A DNA stretch of 64,000 nucleotides from Kolteria novifilia (GCA_007748055.1 CP036279.1:3658001-3722000); one strand, 5' to 3'; positions 52,192-62,492 are shown, counted from the stretch's first letter. Made by a program: numbers and translations. Notes: generated from the letters alone by a model not told the origin.

Positions 52192-52718
52192 GGATCTCCA
52201 CTGTCGATCGGCAAGCGTAAACCTGGTCACACGATGAGATGACAAGAGGAAGAGCCGCCCCCCCTGGAAGAAAGCACCGACCCCTCTTAATTCCCCCTTG
52301 TCCAAGGGAACCTCTTTTGCTCCCCCTTCTCCAAGGGAACTTCTTTTGCTCCCCCTTGTCCAAGGGGGAGATAGAGAGGGTCTTCCCCATGCCTTCCGAA
52401 GCCCTTCAAAGGAGCGACCCGCCCCGTCGATCACCGCGATGCCCTTCACTGCGCCGCATCAATTCCAACTTTCTTCCAACTTTCTTGGCCCAAGTTCACT
52501 CCCGTTGACGCATGACCTTCCGTGAAGCCCTTTCTCCGCGGGAACGAGGCTGAGCCGACGGCCACCAGTTGCGGCATCGCGTCGCCATCGGTGCCGCCGT
52601 CGTTCGAGGGTGGATGCCGCCCAACGTCCCGAGATGCGAGCGGCAATAGCCACGAGCAAAACCAAGCCAACCATGCCATCGGCGGTAGCCGACGGACGCA
52701 GGGGAAACGAACGGGCCC
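52192..52718. other. 527-base spacer with interspersed repeat
   Basis: Between the kinase and DUF4956 genes. It contains the inverted 29-bp repeat array at 52292-52370. The rest has no gene I can support. Confidence 0.5.
52292..52370 (-). repeat. 29-bp interspersed repeat, about 2.7 units, inverted
   Basis: Units start at 52292, 52321 and 52350 (TCCCCCTTGTCCAAGGGAAC plus CTCTTTTGC). On the minus strand they align with the units at 2113 and 4106 (GGACAAGGGGGAGCAAAAGA plus GGTTCCCTT). Each has a CCCTTG/CAAGGG dyad. Confidence 0.85.
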
Positions 52719-53426
52719 ATGGAGTTCCTGGAAGTTCCACTCTACGACGACGATGTCTTTAAGCTGCTGGTTCGCTTCGGCATTGACCTCTTCTTCCTGT
52801 CACTGATTGTCGGCTTCGCCATCTACCCGGGGCAGCGTCAGCGGGAGTTCGCCTTCACCGCGGTGATGCTCAACGTCATCGTCTTCTTCATCTGCTTCAC
52901 CCTGAAGAAACTCGAACTCGACCTTGGCCTGGCCCTCGGACTATTCGCCGTCTTCGGTGTCCTTCGCTACCGCACCGACGCGCTGCGACCGAAGGAAATG
53001 ACGTACCTGTTCATCGTCATTGGCATCGCCGTCATCAACTCGCTCTCGAACAAGAAGACCAGCTACACGGAAGTCGCGCTGGTCAACGCGCTGATCTTCG
53101 CGACGACGATGCTCAAGGAGTGGATCGCCGGCCGTGCAACGAACGGGGCCAACGGCACCGTGGAGCCGATCAATGGCAATGGGAAGAACGGTGGGACCAA
53201 AGGACCGCCCAAAATCACGATCGAGTACGACCGGCTCGAGTGGCTGGGCGAAGCGCACCGCGACTTGCTGTTGGCCGACCTGCGCGAACGGATCGGCCTC
53301 GAGGCGATCGACCTCGAGATCAAGACCGTCGACCTCAAGGAGCGGAAAGCGACCCTGTCGATCCGGACGGCGGGACCGTTCCGAGGTGAGTTGGCGAACG
53401 AAGGATCAATGCCGCGTGGGGATTGA
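52719..53426 (+). CDS. DUF4956 membrane protein
   Basis: 235 residues. Four predicted helices: IDLFFLSLIVGFAIY, FAFTAVMLNVIVFFICFTLK, GLALGLFAVFGVLRYRTDAL and MTYLFIVIGIAVINSL. The FGVLRYRTDALRPKEMTYLF motif is the DUF4956 signature. A cytosolic tail with a short linker rich in Asn/Gly (NGANGTVEPINGNGKNGGTK) and a small beta/alpha domain follows. In other genomes DUF4956 genes occur with a VTC-type polyphosphate polymerase and CotH. Here CotH is directly downstream and no VTC gene is seen. Function unknown. Confidence 0.88.
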   Translation: MEFLEVPLYDDDVFKLLVRFGIDLFFLSLIVGFAIYPGQRQREFAFTAVMLNVIVFFICFTLKKLELDLGLALGLFAVFGVLRYRTDALRPKEMTYLFIVIGIAVINSLSNKKTSYTEVALVNALIFATTMLKEWIAGRATNGANGTVEPINGNGKNGGTKGPPKITIEYDRLEWLGEAHRDLLLADLRERIGLEAIDLEIKTVDLKERKATLSIRTAGPFRGELANEGSMPRGD

Positions 53427-53447
53427 CGCATCCAGTAGAGAGTGACA

Positions 53448-55334
53448 ATGGCTCGTCATGATGAGAGAACGCTGATGGAACGATCAAGAATGCTAGGCAC
53501 ATGCGCGACGACGGGACTGACCCTACTGCTGCTCGGCGTGGCAAGCGTCGCCAGTGCTCAACCCCCGCAAGGGTTTGGGGGCCGTCGCGGTCCCGGCGGA
53601 CCGGGCGGCTTCGGCCCGGGTGGGCCGCGAAAAGACCGAGCGCTCGTCGAGAAGTTCGACCAGAACGACGACGGCTGGCTCAACGACGACGAGCGAGCCA
53701 AGGCCCGAACCGAAGCAAAGTCGGGCGCCAATCAGCGTCGTGGCTTCGGCCCTCCCGGAGGCCCTCGGGGCCGAGGGCGTCGCGAACCGGCCTCCCCGGG
53801 ACGTCGGCTCTCGCCCGATGAAGTCAAGCACTACCCGGACGCCGACCTCTACGACGCCAACGTCATGCGAACGATCTTCTTCGAGTTCACCAGCGATGAC
53901 TGGGAGAAGGAGCTCGAGGACTTCCACGGCACCGATGTCGACGTTCCCGCGACAATGATCGTCGATGGGAAGAGATATCCGAACGTCGGCATGCGTTTTC
54001 GCGGCATGTCCTCCTACGGCATGGTTCCCTCGGGACACAAACGTTCGTTCAACGTCTCGATCGACTTGGCCGACGAGGAGCAGCGGCTCGATGGCTACAA
54101 GACCCTGAACCTGCTCAACAGTGCCGGAGACCCGTCCTTCATGAGCACGGTCCTCTATTCGCACATCGCCGGTCAGTACATCCCCGTTCCCAAAGCCAAC
54201 CACGTTCGCGTCGTGATCAATGGTGAGAACTGGGGCGTCTATGTCAATGCGCAGCAGTTCAACAAGGACTTCCTGAGGGAGCACTATCCGTCGACCAAAG
54301 GGACGCGTTGGAAGGTCAGCGGGAGCCCCGGCGGTGACGGCGGTCTGCGCTACTTCGGGGAAGATCTCGACGAGTACAAGAGTCGCTTCGACATGAAGTC
54401 CAAGGATGGCAAGAAAGCGTGGGAAGCCCTGGTGCGGCTTTGCCGGACACTCAATGAAACACCGCTGGAGCATCTCGAGCGCGAACTCGAACCGATGCTG
54501 GACATCGATGAGACCCTACGCTTTCTCGCGCTCGACGTCGCCCTGGTCAACAGTGACGGCTACTGGACACGGGCTAGCGACTACAGCTTGTTTCTGGACA
54601 GCGACAAGCGGTTTCATCTCGTTCCGCACGACATGAACGAAGCCTTTCGCAGTGGCCACGGCCCTGGACGCGGTCCCGGAGGTCCGCCGCCGGGCATGCC
54701 GGGATTCCCGCCGAGGTTTGGGCGTCCCGAGGGTCCGGGACCGGATCGTCCACCGTTCGCAGGGGGAGAGGAACAGCGAGCGGACGGGCCTCGCGGTCGC
54801 TTCGGACAGCCTGGCCAGGATGAGGCTCGCCGTCCCCCCAACGACGATCGACGACCACCGGGACCTGGCCCAGGCGGGTTTGGTCGCGGCGGATTCGGGC
54901 CTCCCGACATGCCAGGTGGTCGGCGTGGTCCCGGCGGGCCGGGGCATGGCGGCGTCGACCTCGATCCCCTGGTCGCGATCGACAATCCGCGGATGCCCTT
55001 GCGAAGTCGTCTGCTGGCGGTGCCGGAACTGCGAGCGAAGTACCTCGCGTACGTGAAGGAGATTGCCGAGAAGTCACTCGACTGGGAAAACTTGGAGCCG
55101 TTCATCACGCAACGCGTCGAACTGATCGAGAAGGACGTCGCCGCCGACACGAAGAAGCTCGATTCCCTGGAAGCCTTCCAGCAAGCGACCTCGAGTAAGC
55201 GACCCGGCAGGAACGCCGAGAGTTCCTCGCTTCGAGGCTTCCTCGACGAGCGGCGCGCGTTTCTCCGGAAGTACAAGGAGCCCGTCGAGGACAATCCTCG
55301 CGGACGTTCGGAGTCGCAACGCGGCCGCCGATGA
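53448..55334 (+). CDS. CotH-type protein with EF-hand and Gly/Pro-rich insert
   Basis: 628 residues. A signal peptide is present (residues to about 30: LGTCATTGLTLLLLGVASVA, cleavage near ASA-Q). Then comes a Gly/Pro-rich segment with a calcium-binding EF-hand-like loop (KFDQNDDGWLNDDERAKA). The CotH domain runs from about residue 120: VGMRFRGMSSYGMVPSGHKR, SFNVSIDL, KTLNLLNSAGDPSFMSTVLY, NGENWGVYVNAQQFNKDFL and the 'H-x-DxxE-like' PHDMNEAF. A Gly/Pro/Arg-rich insert of about 95 residues splits it after PHDMNEAFRSG, before DPLVAIDNPRMPLRSRLLAV. CotH of spore-formers is a secreted kinase-like protein; the role in planctomycetes is not established. GTG 53442 and ATG 53475 are alternative starts. 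Confidence 0.88.
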   Translation: MARHDERTLMERSRMLGTCATTGLTLLLLGVASVASAQPPQGFGGRRGPGGPGGFGPGGPRKDRALVEKFDQNDDGWLNDDERAKARTEAKSGANQRRGFGPPGGPRGRGRREPASPGRRLSPDEVKHYPDADLYDANVMRTIFFEFTSDDWEKELEDFHGTDVDVPATMIVDGKRYPNVGMRFRGMSSYGMVPSGHKRSFNVSIDLADEEQRLDGYKTLNLLNSAGDPSFMSTVLYSHIAGQYIPVPKANHVRVVINGENWGVYVNAQQFNKDFLREHYPSTKGTRWKVSGSPGGDGGLRYFGEDLDEYKSRFDMKSKDGKKAWEALVRLCRTLNETPLEHLERELEPMLDIDETLRFLALDVALVNSDGYWTRASDYSLFLDSDKRFHLVPHDMNEAFRSGHGPGRGPGGPPPGMPGFPPRFGRPEGPGPDRPPFAGGEEQRADGPRGRFGQPGQDEARRPPNDDRRPPGPGPGGFGRGGFGPPDMPGGRRGPGGPGHGGVDLDPLVAIDNPRMPLRSRLLAVPELRAKYLAYVKEIAEKSLDWENLEPFITQRVELIEKDVAADTKKLDSLEAFQQATSSKRPGRNAESSSLRGFLDERRAFLRKYKEPVEDNPRGRSESQRGRR

Positions 55335-56591
55335 AAGCGTTGTGACGGCCAAGGGTCTCCGGATTTCGCCCCATCCAGGATCCGGAAGGAACGGCAGCGG
55401 TGCCGGTTGCCAGCCAGGGGTTTCAACTCCCTGGTTTTGGATGGATGTGGTTCGAGTTCCGAAAGTGGCGACGGTAGCCTTCGAACTACCACCGCTCCTC
55501 TGGGGATTCGTTGTTAGACCGGCATCATTTCCAGGAGTTGCCCTCATTGGCCGCGAAACTCCGCCGCTTCGCGGCTCAGGAGATCCAATGCAGTCGATGG
55601 GAGCCTGTAGCGTGGAGCAGATACCACAACCAGAGCTTCTCTGAGACGTTGCCTACAACCCAACCTTGCTCAATCGATCGCGAAACGATGTTGAAAGGGT
55701 TGGTTGGCCAAGATCAAGGAGAAGAAGCGCAGGCGAATCCGTGGACTCGTCGAATTTCTTCGACGCTGAGATTGGTCAAGAGTATCGTTCGTAGCCGCCA
55801 GCGATTAGATCAACGGGGGCAATTGGTTCACGCCTTCGCGTGGCCAGATGCCAGAACTCACGCTTGGGTGTTCTCCAGAGACGGAGGAATCAGCGACGGC
55901 TGCGAGGGCCGTTCGGCGAAGGGACCGAACGGGCCGTCGTTTTCCTAGCTCCTACGATCCGCGGAACCGCTAGATCCCTCGCAACGCATCGGGTTGAACC
56001 GCTCGCTCGGTTTCAATCTCTTTGAAACCATCGACCTTGCTTCCCCACTCCGCGACTTGCTTGAGTGTCCAAGGAGACGCTCGCCAAAGCCGTCCGACCA
56101 GACGTCTAGTGATCCGGAATTGAGCAGTGATGCACGTCTTGCGGGCGGTCGTGGCGACGACGAGCGACGAGCGGAGGAAATTTCGTCAAGTGAGCGACGA
56201 TCAATATCGAACCGATCGGTCACCCTATCTCCAGTTCCAGGAACAATTTCAGCAAACCGGCTCAAGAACTCCCGCTTTTGACGAAGAGATGGGGAGTTGG
56301 TCCGTCGAAGGTCTCCAGCAATCTACCGCATTTAGAGCACTACGGCACTGTTGTTGCAGACTTGAAGGTGAAGTGGCACACAGCAATCCAGATAAGCGTC
56401 ATTGAGACCGTTCCCGCGAGCGTGGGACGGGGCTTGATGGCGTGACTGTCCTGTTGGGACCGTAGTCGGTCTGAACGGCTGTGTGTACGTGTGTCCGTCG
56501 AAGGACCGCGGCCAAGGGAGGAAGTCACCATTCGCCAAGCGCTAGACCGTTCCGAGCGTTGGTGGACATAAGTCTCTGGAGACCCATACAC
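55335..56591. other. 1.26-kb region without a supported gene
   Basis: Open frames exist on both strands but none has a recognisable family or conserved domain. The plus-strand frame at 55511-55948 (DRHHFQELPSLAAKLRRFAA, QLVHAFAWPDARTHAWVF) and that at 56127-56405 (ending RALRHCCCRLEGEVAH) could be decayed mobile-element genes; I cannot confirm either. The last 60 bases should contain the ammonium-transporter promoter. Confidence 0.45.
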
Positions 56592-58007
56592 ATGATCAAA
56601 CGCTTCCACCCCTCTCTCTTCTTTCATGCCGCGACGATACTTTCCCTCCTGTTTCTTCCGCAAGCGCTCGACGCTGCCGAGCCGACTCTCGCCGAGCTTC
56701 AGCAAGCCGTCGATGCGAAGAACGTTGACCTCGATACGCTTTGGACCATGCTCGCCGCGTTTCTCGTCTTCTTCATGCAGGCCGGGTTCGCCCTGGTCGA
56801 GTCCGGGTTCACCCGCGCGAAGAACGCCGTCAATATCTGCATGAAGAACCTGCTCGACTTCAGTTTCGCGAGCATCCTCTTCTGGGCGGTCGGCTTCGGC
56901 TTGATGTTCAGCGTCGGCAACCCATTCACCGGTGACAGCGGGTTCTTTCTCCATCAGTTCGACATCACCCTCTCGGGCGCCGACGGCAGTGAGGTGATCT
57001 CCAACTTCGAACCGATCAAGTGGACGCCGGTGCCGATCGAAGCGGCCTTCTTCTTCCAGTTGGTCTTCGCGGGGACGACGGCGACGATCGTCTCGGGAGC
57101 GATGGCGGAGCGAACCAAGCTAATCGGCTACATGGCCTACTCGGTCGTCCTGACCGCGTTGATCTATCCCATCTCCGGGCACTGGATTTGGGGCGGCGGG
57201 TGGTTGGCCGAACTCGGTTTCTGGGACTTCGCCGGGTCGACGGTGGTTCATAGCGTCGGGGGCTGGGCGGCCCTCGTCGGCACGATCGTGCTCGGGCCGC
57301 GAATCGGCAAATTCGGCCCGTCGGGAAGTGTGCGAGCCATTCCGGGTCACAACATTCCGCTCGCGACGCTCGGGGTCTTCATCCTCTGGCTCGGCTGGTT
57401 TGGCTTCAATCCGGGTAGCACGATGGCGCTCGTGGGGACAGACATCGCCCACATCGCTTGCACGACCAACGCGGCCGCTGCCGCCGGCGTGGTGGGCGCC
57501 CTGTTTCTCTCACGCTGGTGCTTCGGCAAGTGGGATGCGGGGATGGCGCTCAACGGCGCCCTCGCGGGCTTGGTCGCGATCACCTGCCCGTGTGCCTGGG
57601 TCTCGATCATCAGTTCGCTCATCATCGGACTGGTCGCGGGACTCCTGGTGGTGCTCTCGGTCGTCTTCTTCGATCACGTCGCGAAGGTCGACGACCCCGT
57701 CGGGGCGATCTCCGTCCATGGGGTCTGCGGCGCGTGGGGCACCCTCTCGCTAGGTCTCTTCTCGGAAGGGGGCGGCGACGGCGCCCCGTTGAACGGACTC
57801 TTCTTCAAAGGCGGTTGGGAACAGTTGGGGTGGCAATTCCTCGGCATCGTCGCGGTCTTCGGCTGGACGATCGTGACCGCCACCGTGATGTTCCTCGCCA
57901 TCAAATACACGATCGGACTTCGCGTTTCGGAGGACGAGGAAATCGACGGCTTGGACGCCGGTGAACATGGATACGCGGCCTACCACAATTTTCAGATTGT
58001 CGAGTGA
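56592..58007 (+). CDS. amt: ammonium transporter (Amt/Rh family)
   Basis: 471 residues. A cleavable signal-like N-terminus (MIKRFHPSLFFHAATILSLL) ends near ALDAAEP. The transport domain has the Amt signature DLDTLWTMLAAFLVFFMQAG FALVESG. Later segments are MKNLLDFSFASILFWAVG, VHSVGGWAALVGTIVLGPRI, GWFGFNPGSTMA, and DDPVGAISVHGVCGAWGTLS LGLF with the pore-lining His. The conserved twin His (HSVGG and HGVCG) are present. Roughly 11 helices. It transports ammonium across the inner membrane. No PII (glnK) gene is adjacent, which is unusual for bacterial Amt. GGAG lies ten bases before the ATG. Confidence 0.94.
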   Translation: MIKRFHPSLFFHAATILSLLFLPQALDAAEPTLAELQQAVDAKNVDLDTLWTMLAAFLVFFMQAGFALVESGFTRAKNAVNICMKNLLDFSFASILFWAVGFGLMFSVGNPFTGDSGFFLHQFDITLSGADGSEVISNFEPIKWTPVPIEAAFFFQLVFAGTTATIVSGAMAERTKLIGYMAYSVVLTALIYPISGHWIWGGGWLAELGFWDFAGSTVVHSVGGWAALVGTIVLGPRIGKFGPSGSVRAIPGHNIPLATLGVFILWLGWFGFNPGSTMALVGTDIAHIACTTNAAAAAGVVGALFLSRWCFGKWDAGMALNGALAGLVAITCPCAWVSIISSLIIGLVAGLLVVLSVVFFDHVAKVDDPVGAISVHGVCGAWGTLSLGLFSEGGGDGAPLNGLFFKGGWEQLGWQFLGIVAVFGWTIVTATVMFLAIKYTIGLRVSEDEEIDGLDAGEHGYAAYHNFQIVE

Positions 58008-58097
58008 GTCGGGTGGCTTCGTGACGGTCCGCCACCGCAGTGACGTCGGAGCGGTTCCAGTAGATGATCATCGAGTTACAGCGCCAAGGGAACCATC

Positions 58098-61000
58098 ATG
58101 GCTTTCAATCCGAACTCAGCCGCCAACGGAGTCGGCTACACGCTGACCGAATGCCTCGGCAACGGCGGTTTCGGACAGGTCTGGAAGGCGGAGGCCCACG
58201 ACGGCAGTGAGCCGGTCGCCATCAAATTCGTCAGCGGCGCGTCCAACGCCGAGCGGGACATCCTCGATCGCATCGAGAGTCAGAATATTCGCCATCGCCA
58301 TCTCTTGGAGATCCACTCCGCCACCTCGATCGAGGGGTGGTTGATGATCGTCATGACGCTCTGCGACACGACGCTCAAGGACATGCTCGATGAGTCGCTC
58401 GAGGTCGATCAGGCCGGCTTGGACTCGCGAACACTGCTCACCTACACGACCCAAGCCGCCGAGGCGATCGACTATCTCGTCGAATCGGGACTGACCCATC
58501 GCGATGTCAAGTCGGCCAACATCTTCCTCAAGAACGGCGAGGTCATGGTCGGCGACTTGGGATTGATGAAGCTGCTGCCGGATGCTTCCAATTGGCACTC
58601 CCGGCACAGCTTGATCCCCTATGGGGCTCCCGAGTCGTACTCCGGCCAAGTGACCGACACCAGCGATCAGTACTCCCTCGCGCTGACGTACGTCGAGCTT
58701 CGCTGCGGCAAACTCCCCTTCGAGGGAAAACACGTTAACGAGATCATCGACTTGAAGCTCAAGGGTGAGCTCTCGCTCGACGCGCTCGATCCGGGCGAGG
58801 AAGTCGTCGTCCGCAAGGCACTCTCCCCCGACCCGAAGGCGCGGTTTGGGTCGTGTCGCGAGTTCGCCGACCAATTGGCCGAGGCCTTCGAGACCAAGGA
58901 TCCTCTCGCCGACGCCAACGGGAAGGGGCATTCGACCGGGGGCGCTCCCTCGGCCGAGAGCGACGAGCGTAGTCTTCTCGAACTGACCGAGAACCGGCTC
59001 TACTCGATGTTGGTCGAGGAGCAGCAAGACGAGGAAGCCAACGAGCCGGCCGACCAAGAGGGTGCCGGGCGGGCCAAGCCGTTCGTCGAGGGGAAAGTCC
59101 CCCAGTCGGCCGCCGACTACGTCGACATCGCTCGTCAGTGCCTCGCGTCGGGGCACTACCGGGATGCGAGCGAATACTTCGCGGAAGCGATCACCCACGG
59201 CGACTCGAGCGCGGAAACCCGCCTTGGACTGGCGGAGGCCCTCTTCGAAGCGACCGATTTCGCCCAGGCAATCCTCGCCTACAACGCCGTCATCCCGTCG
59301 CTCTCCAAGAAGAGCGATGTCTATCATCGGCGCGGGCAAGCCTATCAGAAGCTCGGCAAGGAACACGAAGCGATCGAGGACTTCAAGCGCGCGATCGAGC
59401 ACTCCAACCCGCTCACGCAGCGCAAGGCGCGTGCTCAATATCGGGCGAGTCTCGCCGAGAGCCACACGACGCGCGGCATCGCCTTTCTCGAACGAGACGA
59501 TCTCTCCAAGGCGATCGATGACTTCACCAAGGCGGTCGAGATCGACCGTCATCTGGTCGAGGCCTATTACTACCGCGGCAAGGCGTTCACCCGCAGCGAG
59601 AACTTCACGACCGCGATCGACGACTTCACCGAGGCGATCTTCAAGGACGAGTCCAACCCCGATCTCTACGTCGCGCGGGGGCAAGCCCATCACGCCAAGG
59701 CCCGCGATCGCAAACAGAAGGTGAAGCTCTTCCGCGGCGTCGCCGTCAAGGAGAGCGGAGGCGGGCTTTCCACCTCGACCTCGACCGCGGAAGGCTCGGT
59801 CCACACCGCCGAGAGCGGACTCTCGGTCGAGAGCGACCAACACCAGTCGGGCGAGAAGGATCGCTTTCACACCGCCACGGGCGAGAAGCCGGTCATCTTT
59901 CGCGGAGCATCCACCGCGTCGGTCGCCGAGTCGCGTTCCCAAACAGAACTGTCCCGGGCGATTGACGACTACAACAAGGCACTTGGGCTCGATGAGGAAC
60001 GGGTCGACGCGTACTGTTTCCGGGCCGCCGCCAAAAGGGACCTCGGCCGCCACGAGGAGGCGATCGAGGACTATCAACAGGCGACCCATCGAGAGCCCAA
60101 CCACGTCGAGGCGCTCTACGGACTCGCCAAGGTCTACTTCGACATCGAACAGTACCGCGAAGCGATCGATCTCTTTCGCCATGTCCTTCGGCTCGATGGC
60201 GCCCACGTCGCCGCCTACTATGGCTGTGCCGTCGCGATGCACCAGTTGGGGCTCTTTGATGAGGCGATTGAGCACTATTCGCACGCGATCTCGGAAGGCT
60301 CCTCCGCCGGCGACCCCTTCTACGCGAAACCGGAACCCTACTTCAATCGGGCCGAGGCCCTCTACTGCGCCGGCCACTTCTCCCAATCGATCGCCGACTA
60401 CACGCGCGTGGTCGAGCACATCGGCGCCGATCCGGTCGTGCTCTACAAACGCGGGCTGGCGTACATCGCGGCCGAGGACACGCAGCGAGCGATCCACGAC
60501 TACCAGAAGGCGATCGAGTTGAAGGAGGACTTCGTCGAAGCCCACACCCACTTGGCCGACGCCTACCAAATCGACGAGCAGTACCCCAACGCCCTCTTGC
60601 ACTACGCCAAGGCTCAGGAACTCGACGAGAACCAGCGAGATCACTACGGTTTGGCACTCGCGTCGGTCTATCTTTCGTGGGGGGATCATCTCTTCGAACA
60701 GGATCGCGACTCGGGCAAGGCGCTGCAAAAGTACCGCGAAGCGGTCACTCGCATGCCACGATTCGCCCCCGCGCATGGCCGCATGGGGAAGGTCTACTTC
60801 TCCGAAGGGGTCTACGAGTCGGCGATCGAATGTTACACCAAAGCGATTCAGGGAGCCTCCCAAGTCCCCGAGTACTACGTCCGCCGCGGCGAGTCGTATC
60901 TCGAGCTGGAAGACCACACCCGGGCGATCGCCGATTTCTGCCGCGCGATCGAATTCGAACCCGATAGCCTTCCCGCCATCCTCGGGCGCAGCCGAGCGCT

Positions 61001-62375
61001 CATCGAACAGGGGCAGCACCAAAGCGCCATCGACGATTTGATGGGCGTCATCTCATCGCACGCGAATCACGCCGAGGCCCATCACCTCATCGGCCGGGCC
61101 TATCACTCGCTGGAGCAGTACGAGGATGCGATCCTCCACTACTGCGAAGCGGTGGAGCTCGACTCGCGGAAAGCGGATTACCGCAAGCAGGCCAGTTGCT
61201 GCCTTCGTGATCGCGGCAAACTGCGTCAGAGTGAGGGCGACCTCAGCACCGCCCGCGAGGACTTCGAGCGCTCCATCGAACTAAGCCCCGACTTCGGCGC
61301 GGGCTATTACGACCTCGCCGGGATTCGCTTCGAACTGGAAGACTACGACAACGCCCTGCAAGACGCGAACAAGGCCTTCCGGCTCGGGATCGAGGATGAA
61401 GAGAAGGTCGTGGGTCGCTGCTACTACAAGATCGGTTGCCAGCGTCTCGATGGACACGATCATCTCGAAGCGATCGACTACTTCACCAAGGCCCTCAACG
61501 AGGGACTCGTCAACGGCGACGTCTACAAGTGCCGGGGACTCTCCTATCGGATGGAAGGCCGCTACGACCACGCGATCGACGACCTCGAGAACTCCCTGTC
61601 GATGAAACCCGAGGACGACGAGTCGACCGAGTGGCTGGGCGATTCCTACGCCGCGCGTGGCAAGGTGCACCAGGAAGAACAGCGACTCGACGACGCCTTG
61701 GCCGATATGCTGCGGGCCCTCGAAACCGGTGGCGATCGCAAGGAAACGATCTACGAAGTCGGCCTGCTCCACCATTCCCTGGGAGAGCTCGACGAGGCGA
61801 TTGAATACTTGCGGCGTATCGACGGGGAGTACCCGGCCGCCGCTTCCGCTCTCGCGGTCGCGTTGCGCGATCGGGGCAAGAGTCTCTACGAGCAGGGACA
61901 CCTCGAGCAAGCCGAGCGTGAGCTCTCCGCCGCGCTGGAGCACGACCAAGTCGATGCGGAAGCCTTCTTCCTGCGCGGCCTGGTTCGCGCGCGGCTCGAG
62001 GATCTTGCGGGGCGTCTAAGTGACCTTCGGGCGGCGGTCGACTTACGGGACGACGTCCCGCGTTATCGCCAAGAATTGGCCGCGGCGCTTTGCGAACAAG
62101 GCGACTTGCTGGCCGGAGAGAACAAACTCGAGAGCGCGGTCACCCACTTCAGCGACGCGATGGCGCTCGACGGGGAGTCATTGGCGTGCTTTTTGGGAAG
62201 AGCTCGGGCGCGGCGAACGATGGGCGACCACGAGCGAGCCTGCGAGGACTTCGAGCAAGCGTTTCGCCTCTTGGAAGAGCGTGACGGATCGCGCGTCGAC
62301 TTTTCCCGTGCCAAGCGGGAGGAAGAGCCGCAACCGGAATTGGTCGGTGTCGCCGATGACGATTCGTCGCGCTAG
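58098..62375 (+). CDS. giant Ser/Thr kinase with more than 20 TPR units
   Basis: 1425 residues. The kinase domain is at residues 10-265: LGNGGFGQVWKAEAHDGSEP, VAIKFVSG, LTHRDVKSANIFLK, VGDLGLMKLL (DLG for DFG), IPYGAPESYSG. It is followed by a linker and then TPR units almost without break to the C-terminus: HYRDASEYFAEAITHGDSSA, EAIEDFKRAIEHSNPLTQRK and dozens of similar pairs. A Ser/Thr/Glu-rich interruption is near residue 550-610 (ESGGGLSTSTSTAEGSVHTA). No membrane helix is seen, so it is likely cytosolic. It starts 90 bases after the amt stop. In the TPR part, GA(H/Y)..Y and ID(D/Y) periodicity is close to 34 residues. Probably a kinase with a large scaffold for client or partner proteins. 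Confidence 0.93.
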   Translation: MAFNPNSAANGVGYTLTECLGNGGFGQVWKAEAHDGSEPVAIKFVSGASNAERDILDRIESQNIRHRHLLEIHSATSIEGWLMIVMTLCDTTLKDMLDESLEVDQAGLDSRTLLTYTTQAAEAIDYLVESGLTHRDVKSANIFLKNGEVMVGDLGLMKLLPDASNWHSRHSLIPYGAPESYSGQVTDTSDQYSLALTYVELRCGKLPFEGKHVNEIIDLKLKGELSLDALDPGEEVVVRKALSPDPKARFGSCREFADQLAEAFETKDPLADANGKGHSTGGAPSAESDERSLLELTENRLYSMLVEEQQDEEANEPADQEGAGRAKPFVEGKVPQSAADYVDIARQCLASGHYRDASEYFAEAITHGDSSAETRLGLAEALFEATDFAQAILAYNAVIPSLSKKSDVYHRRGQAYQKLGKEHEAIEDFKRAIEHSNPLTQRKARAQYRASLAESHTTRGIAFLERDDLSKAIDDFTKAVEIDRHLVEAYYYRGKAFTRSENFTTAIDDFTEAIFKDESNPDLYVARGQAHHAKARDRKQKVKLFRGVAVKESGGGLSTSTSTAEGSVHTAESGLSVESDQHQSGEKDRFHTATGEKPVIFRGASTASVAESRSQTELSRAIDDYNKALGLDEERVDAYCFRAAAKRDLGRHEEAIEDYQQATHREPNHVEALYGLAKVYFDIEQYREAIDLFRHVLRLDGAHVAAYYGCAVAMHQLGLFDEAIEHYSHAISEGSSAGDPFYAKPEPYFNRAEALYCAGHFSQSIADYTRVVEHIGADPVVLYKRGLAYIAAEDTQRAIHDYQKAIELKEDFVEAHTHLADAYQIDEQYPNALLHYAKAQELDENQRDHYGLALASVYLSWGDHLFEQDRDSGKALQKYREAVTRMPRFAPAHGRMGKVYFSEGVYESAIECYTKAIQGASQVPEYYVRRGESYLELEDHTRAIADFCRAIEFEPDSLPAILGRSRALIEQGQHQSAIDDLMGVISSHANHAEAHHLIGRAYHSLEQYEDAILHYCEAVELDSRKADYRKQASCCLRDRGKLRQSEGDLSTAREDFERSIELSPDFGAGYYDLAGIRFELEDYDNALQDANKAFRLGIEDEEKVVGRCYYKIGCQRLDGHDHLEAIDYFTKALNEGLVNGDVYKCRGLSYRMEGRYDHAIDDLENSLSMKPEDDESTEWLGDSYAARGKVHQEEQRLDDALADMLRALETGGDRKETIYEVGLLHHSLGELDEAIEYLRRIDGEYPAAASALAVALRDRGKSLYEQGHLEQAERELSAALEHDQVDAEAFFLRGLVRARLEDLAGRLSDLRAAVDLRDDVPRYRQELAAALCEQGDLLAGENKLESAVTHFSDAMALDGESLACFLGRARARRTMGDHERACEDFEQAFRLLEERDGSRVDFSRAKREEEPQPELVGVADDDSSR

Positions 62376-62492
62376 CAAACATCACCCCATGGCCCCAGCG
62401 TCTTGTCGACGCTGGCCGGCCCACGCACGAGGAAACCGTAGCGAGTCGGACTGAATGGACGTCATCCTGTCCCCTCCAGGAAATATTCGTCA

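Noticed and set aside
55511-55948. 146-residue frame suggestive of a transposase
   Set aside because: No catalytic motif or terminal repeats; I could not match it to a family.
58116-61022. 968-codon open frame antisense to the TPR kinase
   Set aside because: Same reason; the sense frame has kinase motifs and regular TPR units.
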